From Daphnia carinata (Eukaryota; Arthropoda; Branchiopoda; Diplostraca; Daphniidae), in NCBI RefSeq assembly GCF_022539665.2, contig NC_081337.1:8098679-8162678 (forward strand): 64,000 bases of DNA, given 5' to 3'. How positions within the stretch are numbered: position 1 is the stretch's first letter; every line of letters begins with the position of its first letter. Under the pieces are notes generated by a model, which searched no databases, was not told where the DNA came from, and saw nothing but the letters and a program-made list of their open reading frames with translations. The position numbers and the translations under genes were made by a program. Below, piece after piece: positions 38,401-51,000 of this stretch.

Positions 38401-40596
38401 ATGGCCTTTCCCGCAACTCACGCCAAACGAGACGCCATCGTTCTACAAGCGAGCAGAGGTTTCGCATCGGCCCCCAACTCGCCTCGAGTCTTCCTTCAGT
38501 CCGGTGGTTTGAACAAGCGTGCGGACATAATGCAACTGATCCGTCAGGCTGATAAGCCAGACTGCCCCGACGTCGAAGCCATGCTTCAACGTATCTGCTC
38601 TTTGTTTCCGACCGCAAGGGAATACGACGTCAGAGAGCTTTTGATCAAGTGAGTCTTTAAAAAAAAATCCAAACAGAAAGCCAACCCCTAGCTGATCGAT
38701 TGGCTCCAGATGCAATGATGCCAAGAAAAGGGTGACTACACAAATAATAACAGAGAGACCGCCTCTCTGATGATGAACGTCTCGATCGATACGCCTCGTC
38801 GGCATCAACGATTGGTTCATCTTTGTCTAAATGTACCTATTGAGGTGGAAATGGAATGGCGAGCGCATCTTGTGTAGAAACATATTTAAAGTAGCTCCAA
38901 GTCGACTCCACTCGCGTGGAAACGAGAGTCAGTGGTCCCCATTTTAAAGATTTATCGTTCTGACATATTGATCCCCCAGCGGGAACTCTATCTGTCAAAG
39001 CTTATTTGCCACGTGAATATGACGGAGATGTTACTTGGAGTTGGCGTTCTGATATGTTTCCCTTCAAGGTTTTTTGCTCTGTAACTCAATGATAGGTATC
39101 ATTACCGTGAAGCTGTGGTTGTTAGCGCCCTTCAAGTTCTCAAATATCCGTTGACGATGCCTGGCCCAGCGTCAGTAGCCACTCCGCCTATGCGACACCT
39201 GCCACCGACATTCTATGTCCCATCTTCGCTTCATGCTTGGAGTGAGACTACAAGCGATGGGCGGAATTCCAAACTCGGCGGAGCCTTCTCTACGACCAGT
39301 AATACACCCATGCATTCGCCGTTACCAAGCCGTCCGCATCATTCTCCTAAGATTAAATTAAAGTGATAAAAAAATTATGTGAATTTATATGGTTACGATA
39401 ATACTACTAATCACTTTTAAGGTATTTGAAAAGCGTTTTCCCGAAAGCAGAGGAAACCTTCTTGCTGGATCTGCTCGTCGGGTATCGTATAAAGTCTATT
39501 TGCTCATCTCATTACCATCTTAGAGATTTAACGGGGGGATCCATTTTCGGTTGAAAGCAGAATGGACAATAATGTCAACCAAGTGACGCAGCAGCTGCTG
39601 ACACTTGGCCATCAGAAAAAAGATAAACCGACGCCATTAACTCCACGGCACAGTGTGATGTCACCGGCCCCAAGTGTCATTGAGAATGAACCAATTGAAG
39701 AAGAAGTTGTCGTCATAAAGAAGCTCCCCTCGCTCTTTGAGATGCAAACAAGTAATAGGGAATAGCTGCTATTATCATGGCAACTGCAATGATAGCAGAG
39801 ATGTTAATTCTATTGCCCTTTTTTTACTTAAATGTGTAAATTTATTTTTGTATAGTGAAAGAAGAACTCAAAAAACTTTTTCCTGACGAGGAAGAAACCG
39901 TAATTCAATTGGCTTTAGAGAGCACCGATTTTGATTTGCAAAAGGCTCAGTTGGTACTGTCAAGCTCCCAAGAACGTGACGAATCTTTTTCTACAATCAA
40001 AAATTTGACCTTGAGGTATGACTTAAATTTTTCGTGTCAATCGCATTTTAACTTCGTTCTAAACTTCTCTAATTTCTCATGAAAATTACGAAGTGGTATT
40101 AAACACACCGTAACACTTTCATCATTGAAATCAAGCCCGTCAGTTTTATCTACCTTCAAAGACATAGCAAATCTCTACTCACCGATGCAAGAGCTGAATC
40201 CGAATGACGTTAGCCATCGTTGCAAACCGATGCACCAACCCATCAGCACACCGGCATCATCCCTCTATCGTGGAAACAATGATTCACTTTTGGGGTACAC
40301 TTTTTATTGCAAGATTTTTTTCACTGTAAGTTTACACCACTAACTGGCTTTGTATTTGAAGTGAGAGCTACGTTACGCCCAACGGTCCACAACGCAATCT
40401 AGTCCACGGCCCCAACAGTTCCCTAAGGCTTTCTACTGACATCCACAACAGCCGTTTCTTAATGTGTCCTGAACAGCGTGTGGCGGTGCAAGGTCCTAAC
40501 GCGACTAACCGACATGGTCCAAAAGTTACCCCTCGTCTAAGTCTTTCTAGTTTCATCGCAAACAAGTTCAAGAAGGAATCAATGAGGCGTCTGTAG
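38401..40596 (+). CDS. Unrecognised protein with three CUE/UBA-like modules
   Basis: Seven exons: 38401-38648, 39096-39362, 39422-39481, 39561-39751, 39856-40015, 40094-40294, 40362-40596. They sum to 454 codons (453 aa) with every junction in phase. Three short helical modules share the CUE pattern of an FP dipeptide in helix 1 and a conserved Leu pair in helix 3: CSLFPTAREYDVRELLI (about 67-83), KSVFPKAEETFLLDLLVG followed by VNQVTQQLL (172-205), and KKLFPDEEETVIQLALES followed by FDLQKAQLVL (256-292). CUE domains bind ubiquitin. Linkers are Pro/Ser-rich and the C-terminus is basic (KFKKESMRRL). I do not know a named protein with this arrangement. Poly(A) signals lie at 40900-40909. Confidence 0.75.
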
Positions 40597-40899
40597 ACCG
40601 TGCACATGTGCACACCTTTTCCCGCCAAACCTAAACGATCGTCCAAGAAATTCTGTCCAATATTGCCATATTTTCTGTCTACTTGAATGCGAATGCCCCG
40701 AAGGTTGTTTATTCGATGTTGTCAATAGGATTGTTAAATGTTTTACATTTAAGTGATTGCAATTCTGTGTTGTTGAAATGGTTATGTCATTACTTGAAAT
40801 AAGTCTATCGTTTTCACTTGTGACAAGTCCTGTGAATGTGTGAAATTTAGTCAAATGAAAAGTAATAATTTTTCCCAATCCTGATAAGACATTGGCAGA

Positions 40900-40909
40900 A
40901 ATAAATAAA
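40900..40909 (+). terminator. Double AATAAA polyadenylation signal (CUE-like gene)
   Basis: AATAAATAAA contains two overlapping canonical hexamers about 300 bp past the stop codon at 40596. Confidence 0.55.
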
Positions 40910-41200
40910 ACTCCTAATTCTTAAACATTTTCATTACTTACAATATATTCTGAGTAGTCCCATTTTAATTGCTGAGACAACGGGACATGAGTCAATTTGA
41001 TTTAGACTTGAGCTTAGTTGAGACTAGGGGGAGATGGCTGATAAAGTTGAGTGAAAAAGAAGAAAAAAGCATACTAATGCACTTTCTCACGAAAATCGAG
41101 AAAACGTGCTTCGTCTACGGCAACCGATTAATTGATCTAAATAATCTCTCCTAGAGAGACAAAGATTCACAGAGATGAGAGTGGTAGCATCTTCAAGGCT
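40910..41200. other. Convergent 3' ends of the CUE-like gene and PTDSS1
   Basis: No coding sequence recognised; expected to hold the PTDSS1 3' UTR. Confidence 0.45.
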
Positions 41201-43030
41201 TTAATCAGCTTTGAAAGCTTTAGTTTTTCGTTTGATTGGACTTGGAAGTTGCTGTTGGTTAGCACCATTTTTCTTAATCGCTCCGTTATTGATTATGACG
41301 ATTTTGGCATTAGGTTTGGGTAGCCTTCCTTCCTTGGCCTAAGAAATAGATACATATTTTAAAAAATTTAGGATCTTGCAAAATTATTACACAAAAATGG
41401 TATACCTTTTTTTCTTCGTGGCGATGATACAGTACACAACCATATAGACAGATCATAGAAAGGATAGATTGAATGCCCAACCAGAGAGCAATCGTCAAGA
41501 TTTGGGTATGTTCAAAAATTTCTTTGCCAAATTTGATACAAATGATCAATTCTGTGAATAAAATGGCTCCAAATACCCAACACTGAGTGCCAACGCGAGT
41601 GCATCGGGGGTCCGTCACATAAGTATAGTACTGCCTTTAGAACCGAAGCATAGCGATAAAGTATGTGCATTCATTAACTAAATTGAGATGGAATTTGATT
41701 ACATACCTGACAGACGGGGCGACTATGAGCCCAATAACGACAAGGCGCCACAAATTGAGCATATGATTCGGAGGAAGCTCAAAAATATGCTTGAGAAAAA
41801 ATGTGTTCAATTCCGTGATTTGCCAAAATAAGACTAGTTGGCAAACAGCAAGGAAGCGCATGTAGGAAGAATGGGGATCGAGCCAGCGAACATGTGTCCA
41901 GCTTTCCGGGGTGAACTGTAAAACAGCTCGTTTGATCTTGTCCGATGTGGTTGGGATGTCTTTAATGGACTCCCATTTATATTCACGCATTTCAAGGTAA
42001 TGACAGAGTTTCATTCCAACCCAAATGCCAAGGCCGTTGCATAGCAAAATATCAAGGATAATGGCATCCCACCTAAAATCAATTGTGTTCAAATTCTGGT
42101 TGACAATTCTTCATAGAACTAACTTACCAGCATTCAACAAAATTAGGAAGTAGATGAGCAAAAGCAATCTATGGAAACCAAATGAATGTAGACAGTGAGC
42201 AAAAAAAAAAAAAAAAGTAAAACCAAAAAGATTGGTTCGGATACCTCAGTGATTTCCCACATTACGCTGATCGTCCACAGAATTCCATAATGCCGAACAA
42301 GTAAAGCTTTCATTATCCATCCAAAAAAATGTGAAGCAGCAAATACATCTACATGGGACCAAATCCTTTCTAGGCTGACATCAGAACAATTAACACCATA
42401 TTCCTTTACAATAAAAAAAAAAAATTAGGATTGACTAACATCAATTAATATGCATGTTTCTCACCTTGTCCATATCAATGTGGAAATTTTCGAGAGATGG
42501 ATCTGTCCACACCAGAATACTTCTAACAGTCTGATAGTTTTGGAATAGGAAGAACTGGAGAGACCAAAAAACAAATTTGTAACATAGAAAATATATATAA
42601 AATAATGTGTAGCAAATTTTACCTGTAGTGCAATTAAATATAAAACTGATAGTCCAAACACCATCCTCCAGACAGCCGGATGAGGTCTTGTAAAAGGTCC
42701 ATTTGGAAAGGCAAGGACAGATATGACCAAGAAAATGAAAATGACACATCTAACTCCAGCCCACACGTTATCTCGAAAATCGTCATCGTTCCTGCGTGGA
42801 AGCGTCTCATAAAGGTTAAATTACAAACTTTAATTGACTACAAATAAAAGCGTGCGTTACCTTGTGAAAGCCGAGTATAAGAGCAATGATGAAACCGTTG
42901 TTAACAAAGTAATGGTATGAGGCTTATAAAAAAAATCTAGTGAAATATCGTCGACAGGTCTTTCATTAATCACATAAAAATGGTCTTCATCCTGCGAAAC
43001 GTTTGAGTAAGTTCTTTTTCTTGTTGCCAT
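41201..43030 (-). CDS. PTDSS1: Phosphatidylserine synthase 1
   Basis: Eight exons (43030-42861, 42791-42623, 42554-42465, 42403-42245, 42168-42128, 42072-41707, 41634-41406, 41338-41201) sum to 454 codons (453 aa; human 473). Hallmarks: [10 protein letters not shown] first TM, NVWAGV and [55 protein letters not shown], and [21 protein letters not shown]1 is a multi-pass ER enzyme that exchanges serine for the choline head group of phosphatidylcholine to make phosphatidylserine. The C-terminus is Lys-rich ([14 protein letters not shown]). No disruptions were found. Confidence 0.96.
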
Positions 43031-43568
43031 CGTACGGTTTAAAGAGAAGTGCGAAAATGACTATCGCTTTACACTGTCTGCTGTTTTTGTTCTACCATGG
43101 CAACGGTTCCGTGCTGCCACCTGCCAAAGTCCGAAATTGATTGCTGCAGATTAACAAGCTTATGTGTCACACTGGCATTATCACTCACGTCCACTCGTCC
43201 ATTTCCTGAACACAAAGTCAACCTACACAGACTTAGGTTTTGTACTACCTTATGTTATACTATACATATCAGGTTCCAGAGGTAATACATTGCAACACTT
43301 GTAAAATTCCTATCCCATTCCGTGACAGCAGGTAAAAGCAACCTGTTCTACCACTAAGGTTCCTATTAACTAAAATAATTATTCTATGTTCGGATATTTA
43401 TAATATTGTAATTCTTTAAATCTGTCGCAATGCAGCAGTTGATCGTGTAGCCTACGGCTGCTATCGCATTGATTTGAAACAAGTATCATAACAATCATCT
43501 ATATCTTTGCCATAAATTTGGGTTATAGAAGGATGAAACGGCTGCTTGAAGGCCAATCCGATGATACT

Positions 43569-43578
43569 TTTATTTATT
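43569..43578 (-). terminator. Minus-strand polyadenylation signals (synaptogyrin)
   Basis: Two overlapping AATAAA hexamers on the minus strand, about 870 bp past the synaptogyrin stop at 44451. Confidence 0.4.
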
Positions 43579-44270
43579 TAGTTTTTCTTGAAACGCCAGA
43601 CCAAAACAACAAATAAAACAAGACAAAACACATCTCTATAATACATCGACGAGTGATTAAGGAGAAGGAGGAGATACACACTGATATCTCCAATACACGT
43701 TCGATTCTAGTCCGAAGAACTATAGGTGGAACTTAGTTCTTTTTAAATATCAACTAGCCAAAGAAAGCGGATGTCAGAGGGGAACATGTAGGCGATTTTT
43801 GGTGTGGATACGTCTAACTTGAATGAAAGTCTTTATTGCTGTAAATCATAATAGTGATGGGATTGGCGGTTTAATGGTGAAGGGGAAAACGAACGTTCAA
43901 AGTGTGAGGTTTTAATAGATTGTGTGTTCGAACCGATGATTTTCACACCAACGAGCAGAAGTAAACAATAGCTTGAAAACGGACTAGTCTACAATCACAC
44001 CAATTTGATAAACATTTAGTTTCTCGATAATAATAGAACGACCGATGCTGGTGATTCTCCCCTCTTTGTCAAATAAGAATTTCTTTCTGTGTAAACGCCA
44101 AGCAATTAATACTAGTTGAGAAAGAGGGGAGAGGTTATGAGAGCGAGCGAGAAAAAAGAGAGTACGGTATGGGATGATGGTCAAATGAATTCGCTGAATG
44201 ACTTGGTAAGCCTCCCGCGTTAAGAGTAACGAAGACTAGGATCGTATTTCTGTTATTCTTGAACGATTAA

Positions 44271-44380
44271 GTTGCTGAGAAAAAAGAAGAAAAAAAAACT
44301 TGCGAGATTCTAGATCAGTGTTCTGGTTGCTGAGAAAAAAGAAGAAAAAAAAACTTGCGAGATTCTAGATCAGTGTTCTG
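44271..44380. repeat. Perfect 2 x 55-bp tandem duplication
   Basis: 44271-44325 and 44326-44380 are identical, including both internal A runs (6 and 9). The unit starts GTTGCTGAG and ends CAGTGTTCTG. It lies in the presumed 3' UTR of synaptogyrin. Identity suggests a very recent duplication or an assembly artefact. Confidence 0.95.
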
Positions 44381-44450
44381 GAATGCCGTACCGCATCAGG
44401 CTGTTTCTTGCTGCCGCTTTTATCTTCTTTGGGCCTGTGCGTTCGGCTCC

Positions 44451-45719
44451 TTAATATGTTGGTGGTTGGTAATCCCCAATGGTACCTATAAATGAGGAGG
44501 ATAATGGTTCGAATTTCCTTTCAGAAAGAATTAAGCGTTATGCGGTAATACCTGGTCGAGCAGCCGATGAAAATGGTGGGCCTTGATAGCCTCCTCCACC
44601 ACCAGCCATGTTTCCACCAACAGGATCTGCGGTAGTTCCCATGCCAGGGAACGAGGTATAGCCACCAGCTGACGGAATGTATCAGATAGAAACTTAAGCA
44701 AAAATAGCTAACCGCTGCATTTTTTAATAGTTTACCTGATCCAGGCGTCGTGGCTCCACCAGCTCCTCCCATTCCTGTTTCGTAGGCAGTAGCAAAGGCC
44801 GATTCAGCGCCTTGGCGGTAGCGTTGATAGGCAAAAAAAGAACTGCCAGCCTATAGTATGAAGCATGAAAGATGAGCATCAAAGGAACTTTATGTCAAGA
44901 AATAGAAAAAAAAAAAATAGTTACCCAGGTGAAAATGGAGAAGAATGAAAAAGCAATGGCAGCTCTCAGGTTATTGCCAGCAGCTAGCGCTGCAGGTTTG
45001 CTTTCAGATTTGGTCCACTGACTTGCAAGATAGATGAAACCGACACCATAAAGAAAAGACCAGAATCCTAGAAAAAGACAAAATTGTTACAGGTCAGGAA
45101 TATTTGTTTTATTTACTTGGGCTGCAGCTATGTACTGACCAGAGAAACCAAGGTCCCCCATAACATAGTGACGTCTAGTTTTCACCGAAGACATCTGGGG
45201 GAAGAAATACTCGCCAGCAAGCAGCACGGCTGCAGCCAGGAAGGCAATGACACCTGCACTCCACAAGTACACGGTTAATCACAACACACATGAATATAAG
45301 TTAATTCCATTTTACCAATCCCGACTCCATAGTTGCAAGCATTGGCATCTGAATAGTAGAGACAAACCTCCTTGTGATTTTCCAAAGTCCAGCCTTTGGA
45401 TGATATGGAACCAAAAACTATGATCGAAAAGAGCTACAAAGAGATTTGCAATAAAAAATGAAAAAGTGAAAAAAAATAAAAAGTGGTATAGAATCGATAC
45501 ACCTGAAGAAAAAGACTAGGGAGAGGCGGTACCAGCGTACGATCAACGTAACAAGCTGGCTTCAGCCTTGATCAGGCGACATGCATACGTGGCTACTTGT
45601 GAATAGCTTTATAAACTTACAATATTCAGCAACCTAAGGATGACTTGAGGACGTTGCACAAATTCCACCGGGTTGAAAGCTGTTCCTGCTTTTCCGGCAC
45701 CGAATGCTCCTGCCTCCAT
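44451..45719 (-). CDS. Syngr: Synaptogyrin
   Basis: Seven exons (45719-45621, 45433-45316, 45253-45140, 45067-44925, 44850-44736, 44668-44552, 44485-44451) sum to 247 codons (246 aa). The MARVEL-type four-TM core is clear: FNPVEFVQRPQVILRLLNIL (TM1 start), CNYGVGIGVIAFLAAAVLL (TM2), GFWSFLYGVGFIYLASQW (TM3) and LRAAIAFSFFSIFTW (TM4), followed by AYQRYRQGAES. The tail is Gly/Pro-rich and ends DYQPPTY. Synaptogyrins are synaptic-vesicle and secretory-granule membrane proteins. The cytoplasmic tail's Tyr residues are in Gly/Pro-rich context as in the family. Confidence 0.96.
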
Positions 45720-48086
45720 GTTGGATACAGCTACCAAAAATTTTCAGCTGAGCTTGTGTTATTGATTTCGATGCTGCCTGCCCCTCTGTTCTTAGCGTCA
45801 AGCTCAAGAAGGTGCGACGTACAAGCAAGGAGCTGTCAAAATGAACTCACGAGCCGCTCGGAATTGTGCTTGCACGCGAGCGTTTCATCACTAATGCAAA
45901 AAATAAAGAAAATAAAGAAAAATATTTTCCCGCTGTGCTGTTTTTGGCGTGAGCGGAACAGATGAAACTGATGGCCTAAAGAGATTGAAAGGCACTATGT
46001 CCACTGGCATCATTAAAAAAAAAAAAAGAAAAAAAATGAATGGGTTGGGCAAAGAAAAATGCGAGCAATGACAACAAAAACGGATAAATCATGAAGCTTC
46101 TTTTTGCACACAGGGCGAGTGACAGCCGAAACGTGCCAAACTGGCAACACATGAAATTATAGCCACATTATTGTACTTATCAAAATGGAGATGCTGCAAT
46201 AAATTTATTCTCAATAGAAATAGTTCTCTCCGAAATGCCATCGACGGGTCAATAACTCTTGGATATGTGACGCTTCTGTTGATTACTGCTAGCCATGCCG
46301 GTACAATACGAAAGACTCTATAGAAAGCAACAACACACACACAAAAAGAATTATTGTAAACCATCTAAACTAGATTGCTGTGGAGATACGTTAGAGGGAT
46401 GTAAGATGTTTTACTTTTTTTTTCGCGAGGAGCTACAAACAGCGATGCCAATCGTTGCCCATCTATTCACGCGTGTTTGGCTCAACGCATAAATTATTCG
46501 GTTCGAATTGGGCATCGTGAACGCCGCTGCTGGCTGCTGCATCCCGTTATACACTTCGATTCCCGCCGGCAGTGGGTCACTTCTGTTTCGTTCAAATACC
46601 TTAACGTAAGATTATGGGTTTCTCGTCACAACAGCAGTCCGCCTTCCTCATGAATAAATATGCAAAATAATAAAACAGATAATCAGACATATTAGAAACG
46701 CCAATGATCCGGATGCTTATCTAAATTCCACGAATATGGGTCGTGCCCTACCTTTCAATCCTTATTTTATGTATACCTGTATGATGGAAACGGATGTTCC
46801 GTGTGTGTGTGGGAAAATACGGCTGATAACTTATTATGGAAAGTAGGAGCAGATGCTGCGGGTTCCATCAATCGCCTCCTTTTGTACGCGTCTATGTGGT
46901 TCATCTAATGGCAGTAGACTCAAATCACGCGATGAAAGGATTATACGCACTTGCTTCAATAATGGAACGAATCAAAATTGCTATTGGCAATATTACGCTT
47001 GCATATTCAGGATCGTCTCGTTCTATGTCTATTGAAATTTGTCCCATCTGCTTGCCATTGGATAAATAGCCGTCGGAATCGAGCTATAAAAGATCATTTG
47101 GTATAATCTAAGAGGGATGGATGGAGAAACCCCAAAAAACGATTAGCTGACAAGCACTGACATGATAACAGCCAACGGGACTCGATGGAGAAAAACGGCA
47201 TTCCATACAGGGCACACTCAAACAGGTCAACATTCTTCTGTTGATAGTTATATAGCACAGACACAAGTTATTGCCTCTTTTATTATTGTATTGTTAATAA
47301 TGCGTCGAACATCCCCGGAAGCGAATGGCAACTCTTCGTGACATCTCGTTAAAAACATGCTATTTTCCATCGTTGATGGGATCCTGCTGGTTTTCGCTGC
47401 ATGCGCCTTATTTTGCCGACATTTTCTTTTGCTAAAACGTTTGCGTCCTGGCAAACCACGAATTCGTTTTTCAAAAATCACAACAGAAAAATTTAAAAAA
47501 CTAGAAACGTGCGGTGGCCGACTTTGGAACGCGTTTATTCATCTATGCCTTGAAGTCAATTGGAGTCGGACTACATACCACGACTGCCATTATAACGTAC
47601 GTAATTTTTTTATGACGTGTTTTTGTCGAAATAAACACGAATCGTCGTTCGCTGCTGAAGAGGGAAAAGAAGGAGGAGCCACCCGTATAACTTGTTTGAC
47701 CCCGTTGTAACAAAAAATTTATTTTTCTTTTACTTTAAGAAAAGAAAATACCAAAAGGGATAAAAAAAAAGGGAATGTTTTTTCTTGTATGTCGGGACAA
47801 GAAAGGGCCAAGGCGGATGGGTCAGCCCGAGAAGCGTGAGTTGAAATAAAAAACACGTACATATAGGTGCATAGTAGAAATCCCCCGGACATGTATACAT
47901 TCGAACGCGGGCAAACAAAAAGGACCTAGGACCATAGCAGACATTTGAAGCCAGTCCATCAGAGTGAAGAGATCGATTTTAATCCAATCTCCTTTATTAA
48001 TTGTTGGATTCTTAAACGCCCGTGATAATTCTCTTGTGCGTCTTCGGTGATGTGGTGGATTTTCAGTGTTTCTCTCACGTGACGCT
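45720..48086. other. Intergenic region before the large plus-strand gene
   Basis: Contains the synaptogyrin promoter (-) and probably the 5' UTR of the first alternative exon at 48087. A 117-codon frame at 47357-47710 begins with a hydrophobic stretch, but its only good donor (AAC|GTACGT near 47595) is in the wrong phase for the downstream exons. I did not call it. Confidence 0.45.
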
Positions 48087-51000
48087 ATGAAACAGGAATT
48101 TCTTCAAATTCGTCCAGTCACGGGACTACCGCGTCGCGTTTCCCGGAAGATGAAAAACGAAGAGACGCTAGCCGATTGGGATACCATCGATAAAGTGTCT
48201 GACATCTTGGCCGTCAGGTACAATTTTAGTTGAATTAAACACATCAGTTCTTTTTCCATGAATCGAATAGGCCTCCAATTTGCTGTTTGAAGTCCTGATT
48301 ATGCACGAATTAGCATAATGTCGTTTGATTTGGGAAAAAGAACGGGCTTCCTCTAGAAATGCTTTTGATGCTGTTGGTTTCACCGCTGATCAAAAGCACA
48401 CAAGCAGATAGAAAGAGGGAAGCTTTTCGATTAGTGTAATTAAAATTGACGTGGAGAATAAGTAGACGAAAGAACCAAACGAAACGAGAGGTAAAGAGGC
48501 GTGATCATCAGTCTTTGTCTTCTACGAGGTTCTGATTAAAAGGGTTCTACGTATTTTCCTTGTTTTCTTTTCTCAGCTGGAAACAACAAGAAAAGGCAAA
48601 ACGAAAATGAAGATGGATAGAAATTCGAGAAAAAAAAAATATGATAACATTTTAAAGATGCCTTGGAATGTTTCTCACGATTCATCCTGCGGCCTTCGAA
48701 ATTCCTTTCTAATTTTTGTTTGAAAGCCATGCAACGGTTTACGTAATGATCTAGTAATGTACATAAATTGCGGATTCGCGTACGTAACCTCCCGCAAACT
48801 AGTTCGTCCGAGTTCTAATGCCTAGGGGGCAAATATATTTGTGTGTTCCACAAATACTCACAGATACAGTAGGAAATCCTTTTTAAATAACAAAAAAAAA
48901 AAAAAAAAAAAAAAGGAAAGAGAAGTTGCTTTACTTGAATTTTCAACCTTCTTCTGGAATTGAACTATAATGCGAAAATCAAATGATTTCCACAGGGCAT
49001 AAAAAATAATTCGGGAGCGACGAACGGCAAAGGTAGTCCCGCACGACAAGAAGGCGACGATGGCTGTTGTTTCTAAGCAAAAAAAAAAGAGGGAGAGGGA
49101 ACAATGGCCGTATTAAAAGGCAGTCACGGCGTGGAATAATGACATAACCTGCGCTTTGCACTGTTGACGCTTTTTTCCCATAGGGCGACTGGGAAACATT
49201 AAAATAACTAAAACTCTAGACCAAACCACCTGATATGTATAGTGGTGAAGTAGTTATACCGAACATGCGGATGCAGTGGTATGTGTAAAAATCGAGTGCC
49301 ATTTATTTCCTCCCACTTCTGCGGTACTTCTTTTTTTTTTCGCGTGCTTGGCTTTATACAGTCCCGAAATATGCCTCACGGGCATTTAACATTCCTACTA
49401 GCTTAGTAAGACGGGAGAAAAGAAAAGAAGAAGAAGAAGAAGAAGAAAGGAGAAATGGCAGACAGAGTTATAGTTAGTCAGTCAGATGAAAGCCTGTTGT
49501 GCGGGCGTGTTTAGTTGTATTCGCTGCTCGTCGACACACGTCGTGCTGCACAGCAGGCCATTGCACGTACGCCTTAGCCCCCGACCAAATACACGACATA
49601 CTCCCGAATGGCGGCGGGACTAAAGCGTGTCTTTTTTCGCATCGTCAGCTGTAAGGAATCAATGGCAACAGTGGCGTGTTTAAACAATTTTTCTCGTCGA
49701 GATCACTGAATGTTGACCTGCCTTTTCGTGTGTGTCATAATTAATCGGCTCGGTCCGAAAAATTCCCGCGTGTGATTTTAACCGGCAGCGAAGGTGTATG
49801 ACATCATCATGCAGTGTTTCGCTAAATTGGTGTGGTGAGTCTTGGATTTCGCTTCTTATTGCACGCATTTTTTTTTTGTTTCCTGCGGATAGACAGCCAA
49901 TCAGAACGAGTTTTATTGGGTCTGGAACGGAGATGATCAAAACAACCATTAGAAGAAGCTCGCATGTTGTTCTTTTATCAGATCAAGAAATTTCAGGGGG
50001 TAAATGTTGGCAGTAAACAAAAAGAATTATTTATTTTCATTATTATTGTTATTATTTATTTTTTTTTTGCTATATCTGTTTACAATGATGTACGCTATCC
50101 ACTTTCGCTCTGTGCCTACGGATGCCTCATTATTATGTTGAGCTTAGTTATTATTACAGTGTGACGCATATGATTCCGGCAGTAGAAGGATCAGCTTATT
50201 ATTATTCCTGGACAAAAACACAAGAGGGAGAGAGAGTGAGGGATTTGTTGACAGTCGGAGGCTGTGAGTTCTCAAGCAGGTGTGGATTTATTCCGAATTA
50301 CACTTTATAATAATCCAACAACAAAGGACGTGCCCTTTCATGGAAAACGAAAATGTAGAAAAAAAAATTGCCGTCATCAGACAAACACTTAAAACAAAAA
50401 GAAAATCCATCATATGCAAAAAAAAAAAAAAAAAAACGAAAATTCCTTTAAAAAAAAGTGTTTATATTTTCCGTAAGCGTCTGATGGATATATCTTCTCC
50501 TTCTATATCCAACATTGAAAACCCATCGCCCATGTCTGTCTTTATTATTTTTACCTGCGCTGTTGCAGACATTCGATAATGGCATTTCCATTCTGGAAAA
50601 GAAAATCATTGAAAATGCAATTGCATTACAACTAAAATGCTACATGATTTATTTGTCTCCTCCCACTGCGCGCAATAAAAACTACAGAGACAGCCAGGAA
50701 GCTTCGAACATTCCCAGGGCAACATCATTTCTTCCTTTTCTTCCATGCATTGCCTTCGTGAAAATTTAGCTCTCGATCCTTCGGTCGTCAGATACCTTGG
50801 ATGTGTCTTCTCACGCGGGATGAGCGTGAGACATAGCCCCAGCATTGTTGCTGAATCAATTAAGACACTAGTAGTGCATGTGTTTTCCAATTGTTTCTCT
50901 GCCCACCGGATTTTGGCAGCGCCCCAGGTGAACACCCTTCCCCCCTCACACCAAAGCCTTTAGTTTTCCTATGACGTCATATCTCACGGTTCACGTAGTT

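Larger units (their letters stand above)
43031..44450. other. Intergenic region / synaptogyrin 3' UTR
   Basis: Downstream of synaptogyrin (-) and upstream of PTDSS1 (-). Minus-strand AATAAA signals lie at 43569-43578 (TTTATTTATT on plus), suggesting a synaptogyrin 3' UTR of nearly 0.9 kb. The 55-bp tandem duplication at 44271-44380 falls in it. Confidence 0.5.

Noticed and set aside
43093-43106. CTACCATGGCAACGG upstream of PTDSS1 looks like half of an X-box.
   Set aside because: Only the GGCAAC half fits; the other half misses two required bases and PTDSS1 is not a ciliary gene.
47357-47710. 117-codon ORF with a hydrophobic N-terminus, considered as another first exon of the large plus gene.
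   Set aside because: The only good donor leaves phase 0, which does not fit the acceptor at 59904, and the rest of the frame is not protein-like.
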